Assembly: GCA_003331935.1 (NCBI GenBank)
Contig: QOQE01000006.1
Location: 1-64,000 of the forward strand
Direction of reading: 5' to 3'
Length of the DNA stretch: 64,000 bases
Source of the DNA: Alphaproteobacteria bacterium
GTDB lineage: Bacteria; Pseudomonadota; Alphaproteobacteria; Rhodobacterales; Rhodobacteraceae
Made by a program: the position numbers and the translations under genes. The notes beneath the pieces were generated by a model. That model saw only the letters and a list, made by a program, of their open reading frames with translations. It was not told where the DNA came from and made no database searches. Positions 1-7,925 of the stretch are shown piece after piece. Within the stretch, counting starts at the first letter, position 1, and every line of letters starts with the position of its first letter.

Positions 1-286
1 AATAAGCAAAAGGCGCTAACCAAACATCCTTTTGAAGGTCAACCAAAAAGGGGTTTACTATCCAGACGAATGTTAACCCGAAATAGCCCAGACCAAGCCC
101 TAACCCGCCGAATAAATACTGTTTTGAGGTTTTGAGAAACCGCATCACCAAAAAGGAGATCAAAGGTAAAACCAAAAAATTGCAATAGGGTAAGTTAAAT
201 GGTTCTTGTGTAAAGGCTAGTGCTGAGCCTAATAAAATGAACCTCAAAAAAGTAGACTTTGAAAGAGTTATTATCCTAGATATCAC
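1..286 (-). CDS. lnt: Apolipoprotein N-acyltransferase, N-terminal part (cut by left edge)
   Basis: Lnt transfers an acyl chain to the N-terminal cysteine of lipoproteins in the inner membrane, the last step of lipoprotein maturation. The reverse strand reads without a stop from a GTG at 286 to the window edge. It gives about 95 residues: a hydrophobic stretch, a Pro/Phe-containing turn (AFTQEPFNLPYC), a second hydrophobic stretch, and then a Gly-rich segment (GGLGLGLGYFGLTFVW), which resembles the GFxxGxxxFxxGxxW start of Lnt. It begins 3 bases after the corC stop, the usual alphaproteobacterial neighbour order. The start is my choice: GTG is the first in-frame start after corC, and an internal TTG is possible. 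The catalytic nitrilase domain lies outside the window. Confidence 0.75.
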   Translation of the reverse strand, partial: MISRIITLSKSTFLRFILLGSALAFTQEPFNLPYCNFLVLPLISFLVMRFLKTSKQYLFGGLGLGLGYFGLTFVWIVNPFLVDLQKDVWLAPFAY

Positions 287-289
287 TAA

Positions 290-1099
290 TCAACTTCTTA
301 AATTAAGTCTCAACCTTTTTATGCTTCGAGGATCCGCCTCCAACACTGAAAACTCATTTCCAGACGAATCTGTTACAACTTCACCTCGGGAAGGTATTCG
401 GTTGGTGATGTTAAACACTAATCCGCCAATAGTATCGTATTCATCACCATTTCTTTTTATTGTTAAGTCCACTCCAGACTGTGATTTAAAATCCTCTAAG
501 TTAAGTCTAGCATTTACTATAAAAACATTTTCTTTTTCTTTACTCCATAATAGGTCTTCTTTAAGCTCATGTTCATCATTAATCTCGCCAACTATTTGCT
601 CTAAAAGATCTTCAATTGTAAGCAAGCCCTCGACCCCTCCATATTCGTCTATCACCAATGACATATGGATTCGTTCGGCCTGCATCTTTTGTAAAAGGGT
701 CCCTAGAGTCATAGACGGGGGAACGTATATCAAAGGTCTAATTAAATCTGTTATATTAAATTTTTTCTGTTTGCCAAACCCATTTCTAAGAGCCAGATCC
801 TTTAAATGGACAAAACCAATTGGGTTATCAAGAGTACTTTTGAATATAGGCAACCTAGTTAAGTTTGATTCCCTGAATATTTTTGTTAGCTCAGCTAAAG
901 TAATCTTATCAGGTGCAGCTACGATATCTGCTTTTGGAATAGCCACATCATCCACCCTCTGATTATGTAGATTAAAAGATATTTCTTTTTGGCCGAAGCT
1001 TTTCCCCAATGGCTCAATTAACTTTTTCTCAATGGAATTTTTGGATTTTTTTCTTAAAGAAAAGCTGTCTAAAAATTTTGTTGCAATTAATTTAAACAT
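290..1099 (-). CDS. corC: CBS-pair CorC/HlyC family protein (magnesium/cobalt efflux type)
   Basis: 269 residues. Two CBS motifs span roughly residues 50-175, including the family hallmark SLVIDEYGGVEGLLTIEDLL. A C-terminal transporter-associated CorC_HlyC domain follows at about 185-265. It lacks the N-terminal DUF21 membrane domain, so this is the short soluble CorC form that is conserved beside ybeY and lnt in proteobacteria. The family is linked to Mg/Co efflux; the exact ion cannot be read from the sequence. It sits 16 bases after ybeY and 3 bases before lnt, in one co-directional block with miaB and phoH. Confidence 0.9.
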   Translation of the reverse strand: MFKLIATKFLDSFSLRKKSKNSIEKKLIEPLGKSFGQKEISFNLHNQRVDDVAIPKADIVAAPDKITLAELTKIFRESNLTRLPIFKSTLDNPIGFVHLKDLALRNGFGKQKKFNITDLIRPLIYVPPSMTLGTLLQKMQAERIHMSLVIDEYGGVEGLLTIEDLLEQIVGEINDEHELKEDLLWSKEKENVFIVNARLNLEDFKSQSGVDLTIKRNGDEYDTIGGLVFNITNRIPSRGEVVTDSSGNEFSVLEADPRSIKRLRLNLRS

Positions 1100-1115
1100 A
1101 AAAATTTAACTCTAT

Positions 1116-1619
1116 TTAATTGTTATTAAACTTTGGTCTGTTTGTGAGGAAAGAATTTAAAACTCTGGTCTCCATTAACTGCATTTTTGAAGTCCTCATA
1201 GATATATCGTGGTCGTAACCCAACAGATGAAGTATTGCGTGAACTAATAGCTTGCAGCAATATCTGTTGAATGGAGTATTTTGGAAAGATGCTTCTCTCG
1301 AACATCTTTCATAAGATATTGCTATATCGCCTAAAAACAAATAATTATTTTTCCCATACGAGCGATAATCTTGATCATCGTAAAAGAACCAATCCACAGC
1401 TGGCCACGCTAAAACATTCGTTGCTTTATTTTTTTTTCTGTAAATCTTATTAAGTTCTTTAATCTTTGAGTCACTGCAAGCCAGAACGGACAGTGAGGAA
1501 TTATTTAACCTCATTTGCTGAGTTTGAAATACTTTAGATAACAATAACGTTCCGTACCTCTTTAAATCGCAGCGTTTCCATCTCGGATCATTGTAATTAA
1601 CTGATACTCTAATGGTCAT
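1116..1619 (-). CDS. ybeY: Endoribonuclease YbeY (rRNA maturation)
   Basis: 167 residues. YbeY is a zinc-dependent single-strand RNase involved in 16S rRNA 3' end maturation and ribosome quality control. The metal site HAILHLLGYDH is visible, with His127, His131 and His137 in the H-x3-H-x5-H spacing typical of the family. The length matches usual YbeY proteins. The ATG lies 3 bases after the phoH stop, so translation is probably coupled. The phoH-ybeY-corC order is widely conserved and supports the call. Confidence 0.95.
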   Translation of the reverse strand: MTIRVSVNYNDPRWKRCDLKRYGTLLLSKVFQTQQMRLNNSSLSVLACSDSKIKELNKIYRKKNKATNVLAWPAVDWFFYDDQDYRSYGKNNYLFLGDIAISYERCSREASFQNTPFNRYCCKLLVHAILHLLGYDHDISMRTSKMQLMETRVLNSFLTNRPKFNNN

Positions 1620-1622
1620 TTT

Positions 1623-2630
1623 TTACTTTTCGGAGCTTTTTCTTTTTGTATACTTTTTTTCGTAAGCCCTAGCTATCTTTCTTACTAAAGAATGCCTTAC
1701 AATATCAATATCAGTGAATTTAATAAAACTGATTTCTTTCATTTCCGATAAAACTTCATATGCTTCAACCAACCCACTTTTAAATCCTTTTGGTAGGTCA
1801 ATTTGAGTTATATCACCTGTCACGACCATTCTTGAACCTATACCTAGTCTAGTTAAAAACATTTTCATCTGAGAGGGTGATGCATTTTGGCCCTCATCTA
1901 AAACAATAAATGAATCTTTAAGAGTCCTACCTCTCATAAAGGCTAATGGAGCTATTTCAATTGAACCCCTTTCATACATTTTTGATGCAACTTTTCCAGG
2001 CAAAAAGTCATTCAGTGCATCATAGAGAGGTTGCATATATGGATCTACTTTTTCTTTCATGTCGCCAGGCAAAAAACCTAATCTTTCTCCCGCTTCAACA
2101 GCTGGCCTAGTTAAGACAATTTTCTCGACTAATCCTTGAGAAAACAAAGAGACACCTACTGCAATGGCTAAATATGTTTTTCCTGTTCCAGCGGGGCCAA
2201 TTCCAAAAACAAGTTCCTTACTTAGCATCGATTTAATAAAATTATTCTGATTCCTCGATCTAGCCATTACTAACTTTTTTTGGGTTTTAATTTCTAAGTT
2301 ATCTTCTTTTTTATTCAAGCCTTCATCGCTTTTTTTATTTTGAGCTTGTTTGAATTTTTTGTCTTCAACCTGCTGAAGATAAATGTCCAGCTCACGTTGA
2401 TCTAAAGTACTTCCACGCTCTAGGTCTAAGTATAAGTTACTAATTAGTTTTCTTGTAAGATCGCAATCAGCCTTGGCCCCATAGATTGATAACGCATTTC
2501 CTCGACGCACTATCTGAACCCCAGCCCAGCTTTCAATCTTAGAAAGATTTGTATCGAGTTCGCCGCAGAGTTCTATCAGTAATTTATTAGAACTGAACTG
2601 GAGAGTATCTGAACTTTCAATGAACCCCAT
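1623..2630 (-). CDS. phoH: PhoH-family P-loop ATPase
   Basis: 335 residues. A small N-terminal KH-like region (about 15-75) precedes a basic linker (90-125) and the PhoH ATPase domain. Walker A is GPAGTGKT at 145-152, and Walker B is FIVLDEG at 241-247. PhoH proteins are cytoplasmic ATPases linked to RNA metabolism; this form is the one usually encoded next to ybeY. A separate 72-base gap divides it from miaB upstream. A GAAC-N7-GAAC direct repeat (2611-2625) overlaps codons 2-7, listed separately. Function beyond ATP binding is not fixed for this family. Confidence 0.93.
   Translation of the reverse strand: MGFIESSDTLQFSSNKLLIELCGELDTNLSKIESWAGVQIVRRGNALSIYGAKADCDLTRKLISNLYLDLERGSTLDQRELDIYLQQVEDKKFKQAQNKKSDEGLNKKEDNLEIKTQKKLVMARSRNQNNFIKSMLSKELVFGIGPAGTGKTYLAIAVGVSLFSQGLVEKIVLTRPAVEAGERLGFLPGDMKEKVDPYMQPLYDALNDFLPGKVASKMYERGSIEIAPLAFMRGRTLKDSFIVLDEGQNASPSQMKMFLTRLGIGSRMVVTGDITQIDLPKGFKSGLVEAYEVLSEMKEISFIKFTDIDIVRHSLVRKIARAYEKKYTKRKSSEK
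2611..2625. promoter_or_regulatory. GAAC-N7-GAAC repeat over phoH start (possible SOS box, weak)
   Basis: GAAC at 2611-2614 and at 2622-2625 with exactly 7 bases between match the alphaproteobacterial LexA direct repeat. It lies inside the first codons of phoH, whose ATG is at 2630-2628, so it is not in a classic promoter position. The codons themselves (Phe at 3, Ser at 7) explain part of the match. A chance origin is quite possible. Confidence 0.2.
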
Positions 2631-2702
2631 TTTATTTATATAATGACTTCATTTCTAATATATTACAATCATATGAAAATTATTCAATATTTCGATTTAA
2701 AT

Positions 2703-4010
2703 TTATTTCAAATCACCTTTCAACGAATGTGCCATAACTGAATTAATTTCCACCTTCTTTATCTGTCCTACTATATTTTCTTTGTTTACAACAGTGACTG
2801 GAGAAAACTGCTCTGTTCGACCAACATACTCGTCAATTCCCCTACCAACTTTTTCAAATAATACCTTGTGTTGTGTATTCTTTTGTTCGTTCAGAAAGGT
2901 CGATTGTTGCTTGCTTAATAAATCTTGTAAGATATGCAACCGTGTTTTTTTTAAGTTCTCGTCAAGCTCTTCTTTTCTTGAAGCTGGTGTTCCCGGTCGC
3001 GAGGAGTAGTTGAAACTGTAGGCCTGAGCAAACTCCACTTGTTCACACAGATCAATGGTTTCTTGAAAATCTTTATCAGTTTCTCCCGGATAACCCACTA
3101 TGAAATCACTTGAAAAGCAAATATCACTTCGCACCGATCGCAGTTTGTTAACTATTTCGACATACTCTTCAACGATATGTCCCCTATTCATTGACTTCAG
3201 GATTCTATTACTACCCGATTGAACTGGTAAATGTAAAAAAGGCATCAATTTAGGAATATCACCGAAAGCAGTTATCAATTCATCCGTCATATCCCTGGGA
3301 TGGGACGTCATGAAGCGAATTCTCTTGATCTCATTTATCTCTGCCAGTGAATAAATCAACGATGAAAAACTTATTCCCTCAAAATTATATGCATTAACAT
3401 TTTGCCCTAAAAGAATTACCTCTTTTACACCCTTTTTTGCACTTTCTCTTATCTCGTTTAAAATATCTCTTTGACTTCTCGATACCTCTTTTCCTCTTGT
3501 ATAGGGAACGACGCAAAATGTACAAAATTTGTCACAGCCTTCTTGAATGGTAACGAATGCTGATGGTTTAGGTTTGCCTGCCAAGGACGCAATACTTTTA
3601 AATTTATCTGATGCTTGGAAGCTAGTTTCAATTATGTTCCTCTCACCGTCCTTTAACTTCGAAATAATCTCTGGGAACTTATGGTATGATTGAGGACCTA
3701 CAATAAAATCTACAGCCGGCTGCCTAACAAATATTTCTGACGATTCTGCCTGTGCTACGCAGCCTGTTACACCAATTTTTAAATCTGCTTTGTGATCTTT
3801 AAATTTTTTTATTCTACCCAACTCTGAATAGACTTTTTCAGCCGCTTTCTCTCTGATATTACAAGTGTTGAGCAACACCATATCGGCATCTTGAATATCA
3901 CCTGTTTGTTGATAGTGATTTTTTTCCAAGTCCAACACTAACTTTTCGCTGTCATACTCGTTCATTTGACAGCCATACGTTTTTATAAAAACTTTCTTTT
4001 TGTTAGACAT
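2703..4010 (-). CDS. miaB: tRNA-2-methylthio-N6-dimethylallyladenosine synthase MiaB
   Basis: 435 residues. MiaB is a radical-SAM methylthiotransferase that converts i6A37 to ms2i6A37 in tRNAs reading UNN codons. The N-terminal MTTase domain carries the three auxiliary-cluster cysteines Cys14, Cys50 and Cys84. The radical-SAM motif Cys159-x3-Cys163-x2-Cys166 follows, with the family string CVVPYTRGKE. A C-terminal TRAM-like region occupies the last 65 residues. Length is normal. It is first gene of the miaB-phoH-ybeY-corC-lnt block, and divergent from the FAD/GcvT gene across 89 bases. Confidence 0.96.
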   Translation of the reverse strand: MSNKKKVFIKTYGCQMNEYDSEKLVLDLEKNHYQQTGDIQDADMVLLNTCNIREKAAEKVYSELGRIKKFKDHKADLKIGVTGCVAQAESSEIFVRQPAVDFIVGPQSYHKFPEIISKLKDGERNIIETSFQASDKFKSIASLAGKPKPSAFVTIQEGCDKFCTFCVVPYTRGKEVSRSQRDILNEIRESAKKGVKEVILLGQNVNAYNFEGISFSSLIYSLAEINEIKRIRFMTSHPRDMTDELITAFGDIPKLMPFLHLPVQSGSNRILKSMNRGHIVEEYVEIVNKLRSVRSDICFSSDFIVGYPGETDKDFQETIDLCEQVEFAQAYSFNYSSRPGTPASRKEELDENLKKTRLHILQDLLSKQQSTFLNEQKNTQHKVLFEKVGRGIDEYVGRTEQFSPVTVVNKENIVGQIKKVEINSVMAHSLKGDLK

Positions 4011-4099
4011 ATATAATACCTGGTCTAAAATATTGTTAGAATTGCCGAGTACGCTTTATTAAACCTTTTTTTTAAAAAAGGAAAGAATTTTGGGGGAAT

Positions 4100-6592
4100 A
4101 TGAAGACTAATTATCAGGCTATTGTCGTTGGTGGGGGTGTTGTTGGAGTCAGTATAGCATACCATCTTGCGCTAAAGGGTTTGAAGGACGTTTTACTTTT
4201 GGAAAGAGACGAGCTTACTTCTGGTTCTACGTGGCATGCCGCTGGTCTTCTTCCGCTATTCAATATGTCTTACGCAACATCACACATACATGACTATTCT
4301 CTTAAACTGTATCCATTATTAGAAAAACAAACTGGAATGTCGGTAGGTTTCTCACAGGTTGGAAACCTTAGAATGGCTCAGACAAACGAAAGAATGGACG
4401 AATACAAGCTGTATGCATCAACCGCCGAAACAGTTGGAATTCCATATGAGTGGCTGACTCCTGAAGAAATTAAAGAGCGGTGGCCTCTTATTAATACATC
4501 TGATCTTGTTGGAGCAATATTTCATCCAACAGATGGCTATATCAACCCAGCAGACGTAACCCAAGTAATGGCAAGGGCTTCACGAGATCTTGGCGTACAA
4601 ATTATTAGAAAAATTGAGGCTACAAGCTTATATTATGAAAATAATGTTTGGAAAATATCTTGTGATTATATGGAAGAGAAAGGGGGAAATCTTGTGCCTA
4701 ATGGCGAAAAGATATCTTTTTCGTCCGAACATTTAATTACTGCTACTGGAAATCATTCCCAAGCTACGGCTAAAAAGTTGGGAATAAAAATCCCTGCTAT
4801 TCCAGTAGAGCATCAATATATTGTTACTGAAAAAGATCCTGAGCTTGAACGTTATCGTGAGAAAAATACAGAACATCCTGTAATCCGTGATGCTGACGCG
4901 AAGTGGTATGTAAGAGAAGAACGATCAGGTTGGATATTAGGCCCATATGAAAAAAATGCCCCTGCAAAGTTCGAGTTCGCAGTACCAAAAAGTTTTCGAG
5001 CTGATTTATTCCCGCTTGACCTAGAGAGAATAGAAAAAGAATATATGTCTTTCATTCATAGGATTCCATCTAGTGAATCCCTTGGAATAAAAGACGATTA
5101 TAATGGCCCTATTTGCTACACGCCAGATGGAAACCCACTACTAGGGCCAGTTCCAGGGCTACGAAATGCATGGATAGCCGAAGGGTTTTCATTTGGTATA
5201 ACGGCTGCTGGTGGAGCAGGCTATTACTTAGCACAATTGATCGTTGATGGGGAAGCAGAAATAGACATGGGATCTTTAGACCCAAGACGGTACGGGGATT
5301 GGGTGACCACTCAATATGCAATGAAAAAGAATGAGGAAGCTTATGAACATGTTTTTATCTTGCATCATCCTGATGAAGAAAGGGAGGCATGTAGACCTTT
5401 AAGAACGGCACCATCTTACAATAGGTTGAAGGAGTTAGGGGCGCAATTTGGTCAGGTTAATGGATGGGAACGACCCAACTATTTTGCCAAAAATGACTTC
5501 GATGATAAGCAATCAAGAAGCTTTAGAAGAGGTGGATGGTGGGAGTACGCTAAAAACGAAGCCGAGGCAATTCGATCAGGCTTAGGTCTAATTGAGTCAA
5601 CCGCTTTCACAAAACACCTCGTTAGTGGTAAGAATGCTAGAAATTTCCTAGATTGGTTTACTTGTAATAAATTGCCTAATAAGGGGAGAATTAACCTTAC
5701 CTATGCTCTATCTAATTTGGGAACTGTCAGGACTGAATACACAATAGTTTGTCTTTCGGAGGAAAGCTACTATCTAATTTCAGCTGGTGCTTGGACAAAA
5801 TATGATTCTGATTATCTGAACAAGTCTTTAGCTGACAGCAAGTTGGATAATGTAAACATTTATGATTGTACCAACCAATGGGGTGTATTTTCAATAGCTG
5901 GACCAAATTCCAGAAACTTTTTAAAGAAAATAGTTGTAAGTGAAGATCCGGATAAAACTTTGTCCAATAAGGAGTTTCCATGGCTTTCATACAGAGATAT
6001 TGAAATTGGTATGTGTCCTGTTCGAGCTTTGAGAGTTGCGTATACAGGTGAGCTTGGCTGGGAGCTCCATCATCCTATTGAAATGCAGAACTACTTGCTA
6101 GATTTATTGCTGAGTTCCGGGGAAGAGTTTGATATAAAGTTGGTTGGAGCAAGAGCACAAAACTGGCTAAGACAAGAAAAATCTTATAAGGCCTTTGGAT
6201 CAGACCTTGGAAGAGACGCAGGCCCATTCGAGTCCAACCTCAATAGGTTTGTAGATCTTAATAAAGAATTTCTGGGTAAGAAGGCTCTTCTAAATAGAAA
6301 AACAGAAGTATCATGTGTTACTCTCCTAATTGATGGGCCTGACAATATTGATCCTTGGGGAAGAGAAGCTTTGTATAATGAATCAGAGAACGTGATATTA
6401 GGAAGACTGACTTCTGGCGGATATTCAGTACATTTTAAAAAGAGTATAGGTATAGGTTATGTTAAATCCTCATTTTCTAAAGTGGGAACAAAACTTAGAG
6501 TAAAGATGGATAATATGTTTTGGAATGCCGATATAGTTCAAGACAGCCCATACGATCCTCAAAATGAGAAAATTATAGACAGAAACCACTAG
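4100..6592 (+). CDS. FAD-dependent oxidoreductase fused to GcvT domains (dimethylglycine/sarcosine dehydrogenase-like)
   Basis: 830 residues, the length of dimethylglycine dehydrogenases. An N-terminal DAO-type FAD domain (about 1-390) has the dinucleotide motif GGGVVG at 11-16 and TSGSTWHAAGLL at 40-51; His46 aligns with the covalent-flavin His of this family. A linker domain and a GcvT/aminomethyltransferase domain pair (about 430-825) would pass the one-carbon unit to tetrahydrofolate. The probable reaction is oxidative demethylation of an N-methylated amino acid derived from betaine or choline. The exact substrate is not readable. A GGGGG ribosome-binding site lies just upstream of the ATG. 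It converges with the next gene, leaving one base between them. Confidence 0.85.
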   Translation: MKTNYQAIVVGGGVVGVSIAYHLALKGLKDVLLLERDELTSGSTWHAAGLLPLFNMSYATSHIHDYSLKLYPLLEKQTGMSVGFSQVGNLRMAQTNERMDEYKLYASTAETVGIPYEWLTPEEIKERWPLINTSDLVGAIFHPTDGYINPADVTQVMARASRDLGVQIIRKIEATSLYYENNVWKISCDYMEEKGGNLVPNGEKISFSSEHLITATGNHSQATAKKLGIKIPAIPVEHQYIVTEKDPELERYREKNTEHPVIRDADAKWYVREERSGWILGPYEKNAPAKFEFAVPKSFRADLFPLDLERIEKEYMSFIHRIPSSESLGIKDDYNGPICYTPDGNPLLGPVPGLRNAWIAEGFSFGITAAGGAGYYLAQLIVDGEAEIDMGSLDPRRYGDWVTTQYAMKKNEEAYEHVFILHHPDEEREACRPLRTAPSYNRLKELGAQFGQVNGWERPNYFAKNDFDDKQSRSFRRGGWWEYAKNEAEAIRSGLGLIESTAFTKHLVSGKNARNFLDWFTCNKLPNKGRINLTYALSNLGTVRTEYTIVCLSEESYYLISAGAWTKYDSDYLNKSLADSKLDNVNIYDCTNQWGVFSIAGPNSRNFLKKIVVSEDPDKTLSNKEFPWLSYRDIEIGMCPVRALRVAYTGELGWELHHPIEMQNYLLDLLLSSGEEFDIKLVGARAQNWLRQEKSYKAFGSDLGRDAGPFESNLNRFVDLNKEFLGKKALLNRKTEVSCVTLLIDGPDNIDPWGREALYNESENVILGRLTSGGYSVHFKKSIGIGYVKSSFSKVGTKLRVKMDNMFWNADIVQDSPYDPQNEKIIDRNH

Positions 6593-6593
6593 T

Positions 6594-7196
6594 CTATCCA
6601 AAACGGTTGAATGCTCTAAATACTCTAATCACATGCGTCAGCATTGTAAGACCGAAAAAAACATAAGCCGCATCCCCATATAAATCTGGAAAGCAGCAAA
6701 TGAATAAAAAGAAACATATAGTTTCAAAACCCTCAATTAATCCAAAAGAATAGAAAAATCCCTTATCTCTTCTCTCAATTTCAATATTATATTTTTCTAC
6801 TATTATAGCCTCAGTAAGGAAGCTTGACCCATTTACATAAAAAGCCCCTAACAAAAAAGCTGTTGGTAATGCATTTTCATATGGTGAAAAAACTGCAAAA
6901 CCTAAGGGGATTAAAGCATAAAACGCAAAGTCTGACGTAATATCCAGGAAAGCGCCGAATTTTCTTGGTTTACTGAGTCGTGCCAAGCTTCCATCTAAAC
7001 CGTCTAAAAATCGATTGATTAGGATTAATATTAATCCCAAATAAAAAGAACCATACGATAATACTATGAAGCATAGAAAGGCTATGGCTAACCCCAATAT
7101 TGTAACCCAATTTGCGTCAATACCTATTCTACTTAAGACATTTGCAATTTGGTTTAGATAACCACTTGTATATTGATATATTTTCTTATCGATCAT
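6594..7196 (-). CDS. CDP-alcohol phosphatidyltransferase family membrane protein
   Basis: 200 residues with about five to six hydrophobic segments. The CDP-alcohol phosphotransferase signature is intact: Asp65-x2-Asp68-Gly69-x2-Ala-Arg73, then Gly81-x3-Asp85-x3-Asp89, the four metal-binding aspartates. The family transfers phospho-alcohol groups from CDP-activated lipids or alcohols at the inner membrane (phosphatidylglycerophosphate, phosphatidylserine, phosphatidylinositol-type lipids). Which lipid is made cannot be decided. It stands alone; no lipid genes adjoin. The 167 bases upstream (7197-7363) hold no gene that I can see. Confidence 0.85.
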   Translation of the reverse strand: MIDKKIYQYTSGYLNQIANVLSRIGIDANWVTILGLAIAFLCFIVLSYGSFYLGLILILINRFLDGLDGSLARLSKPRKFGAFLDITSDFAFYALIPLGFAVFSPYENALPTAFLLGAFYVNGSSFLTEAIIVEKYNIEIERRDKGFFYSFGLIEGFETICFFLFICCFPDLYGDAAYVFFGLTMLTHVIRVFRAFNRFG

Positions 7197-7363
7197 TTTC
7201 AGAAATTTTGCCCTTTAAGAGTTGGCATATTTTAGTTTAAACAACTAGGTATCGCTTCCTGTTTTCCTTTACAGAATTTAATAAATAAAACTCATTCTTT
7301 GAATAATTATTTTAAAGACAAGAAACCTTCCGCTAAATCTTCTAAACTGTTGTTACAGTTAAT

Positions 7364-7672
7364 TTAAATTGTCTCATAAAGGGTATTAACTTCCATTAAG
7401 ACCTCCTCATTCCAAATCTTTGTGTCTAGACCAAACTCAAGACAGTTCATTATATATTGAAGACACTCACTATGTCTTTTCTCCCTGGTCCTAAATACTA
7501 CAGAGCTATCTAAATCGCAGGAAACGTGAACTGAGCATCCGTTAGAAATTATAGTTTGCCCGTCTAAACGAATAAAATCACTCCAGGTCTTTTCGTTCTC
7601 TTTGAATAATTCTTTTACATCCTTCAACGTAACTTTTTTTGAAATCGATTTATATGATTCGTACATACTCAT
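7364..7672 (-). CDS. Hypothetical 102-residue protein behind an SOS-type promoter
   Basis: I do not recognise this protein. It is 102 residues, soluble-looking, with no signal peptide or membrane segment. The N-terminal 35 residues are rich in Lys/Glu and probably helical. The middle (about 38-66) carries two cysteines in a GCSVHVSCDLDSS strand-like stretch. The C-terminal 35 residues look helical and acidic. Codon use resembles neighbours. The ATG at 7672 is 6 bases from a TATTTT -10-like box, with a perfect GTTC-N7-GTTC repeat between it and a TTTACA -35-like box. This suggests LexA control and perhaps a leaderless message. A damage-induced checkpoint or repair accessory role is a guess from the promoter only. 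Confidence 0.6.
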   Translation of the reverse strand: MSMYESYKSISKKVTLKDVKELFKENEKTWSDFIRLDGQTIISNGCSVHVSCDLDSSVVFRTREKRHSECLQYIMNCLEFGLDTKIWNEEVLMEVNTLYETI

Positions 7673-7677
7673 ACATG

Positions 7678-7707
7678 AAAATAGAACAAAAAAAGAACAT
7701 TTGTAAA
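7678..7707 (-). promoter_or_regulatory. SOS-type promoter with LexA direct repeat (box 7684-7698)
   Basis: Read on the minus strand: TTTACA (7707-7702), an 18-base spacer, then TATTTT (7683-7678). The spacer holds GTTC-N7-GTTC exactly (7698-7684), with seven T between the halves. A LexA dimer bound here would cover the space between -35 and -10, the usual geometry for SOS genes in this class. The -10 ends 5 bases before the ATG of the 102-residue gene. Confidence 0.6.
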
Positions 7708-7749
7708 TAGTTTTTTTGATTATATTTTATTTAGATTATTTATAATTCT

Positions 7750-7923
7750 ATGACCAAAAGGACATATGAAATAGACGCGGAAAATATCGAAGTCGCACAA
7801 GATTTTGAAGAAGCAGTAAAGGACAAACGTGAAAATTGGCGAGCGAATATAACAAAGAGACGACAAAGACAACGTAGATATAAAAAACGACTTACGAAGC
7901 AACTGCTAAAAAAATATGCATAA
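7750..7923 (+). CDS. Small basic hypothetical protein, 57 residues
   Basis: An ATG at 7750 opens 57 codons to TAA at 7921-7923, ending 2 bases before the convergent dehydratase gene. The N-terminal half is acidic (TYEIDAENIEVAQDFEEA) and the C-terminal half is strongly basic (runs such as RRQRQRRYKKR), ending in LLKKYA. This regular charge pattern looks like a real protein rather than noise; a nucleic-acid- or ribosome-associated role is possible but not shown. No clear Shine-Dalgarno sequence is seen. A TATAAT at 7741-7746 is too close to serve this start, while TATATT at 7721-7726 could. The opposite-strand frame over the same bases looks like a shadow. Confidence 0.5.
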   Translation: MTKRTYEIDAENIEVAQDFEEAVKDKRENWRANITKRRQRQRRYKKRLTKQLLKKYA

Positions 7924-7925
7924 TC

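Noticed and set aside
4064-4081. CCTTTTTT-TT-AAAAAAGG inverted repeat before the FAD/GcvT gene
   Set aside because: Such A/T runs pair easily by chance in AT-rich DNA, and the loop of two bases is too tight for a stable hairpin. No regulatory use is shown.
7720-7902. 60-codon frame on the minus strand
   Set aside because: It overlaps the 57-residue plus-strand gene, and its hydrophobic, Phe/Ser/Cys-rich translation is what the reverse of a basic coding stretch gives.
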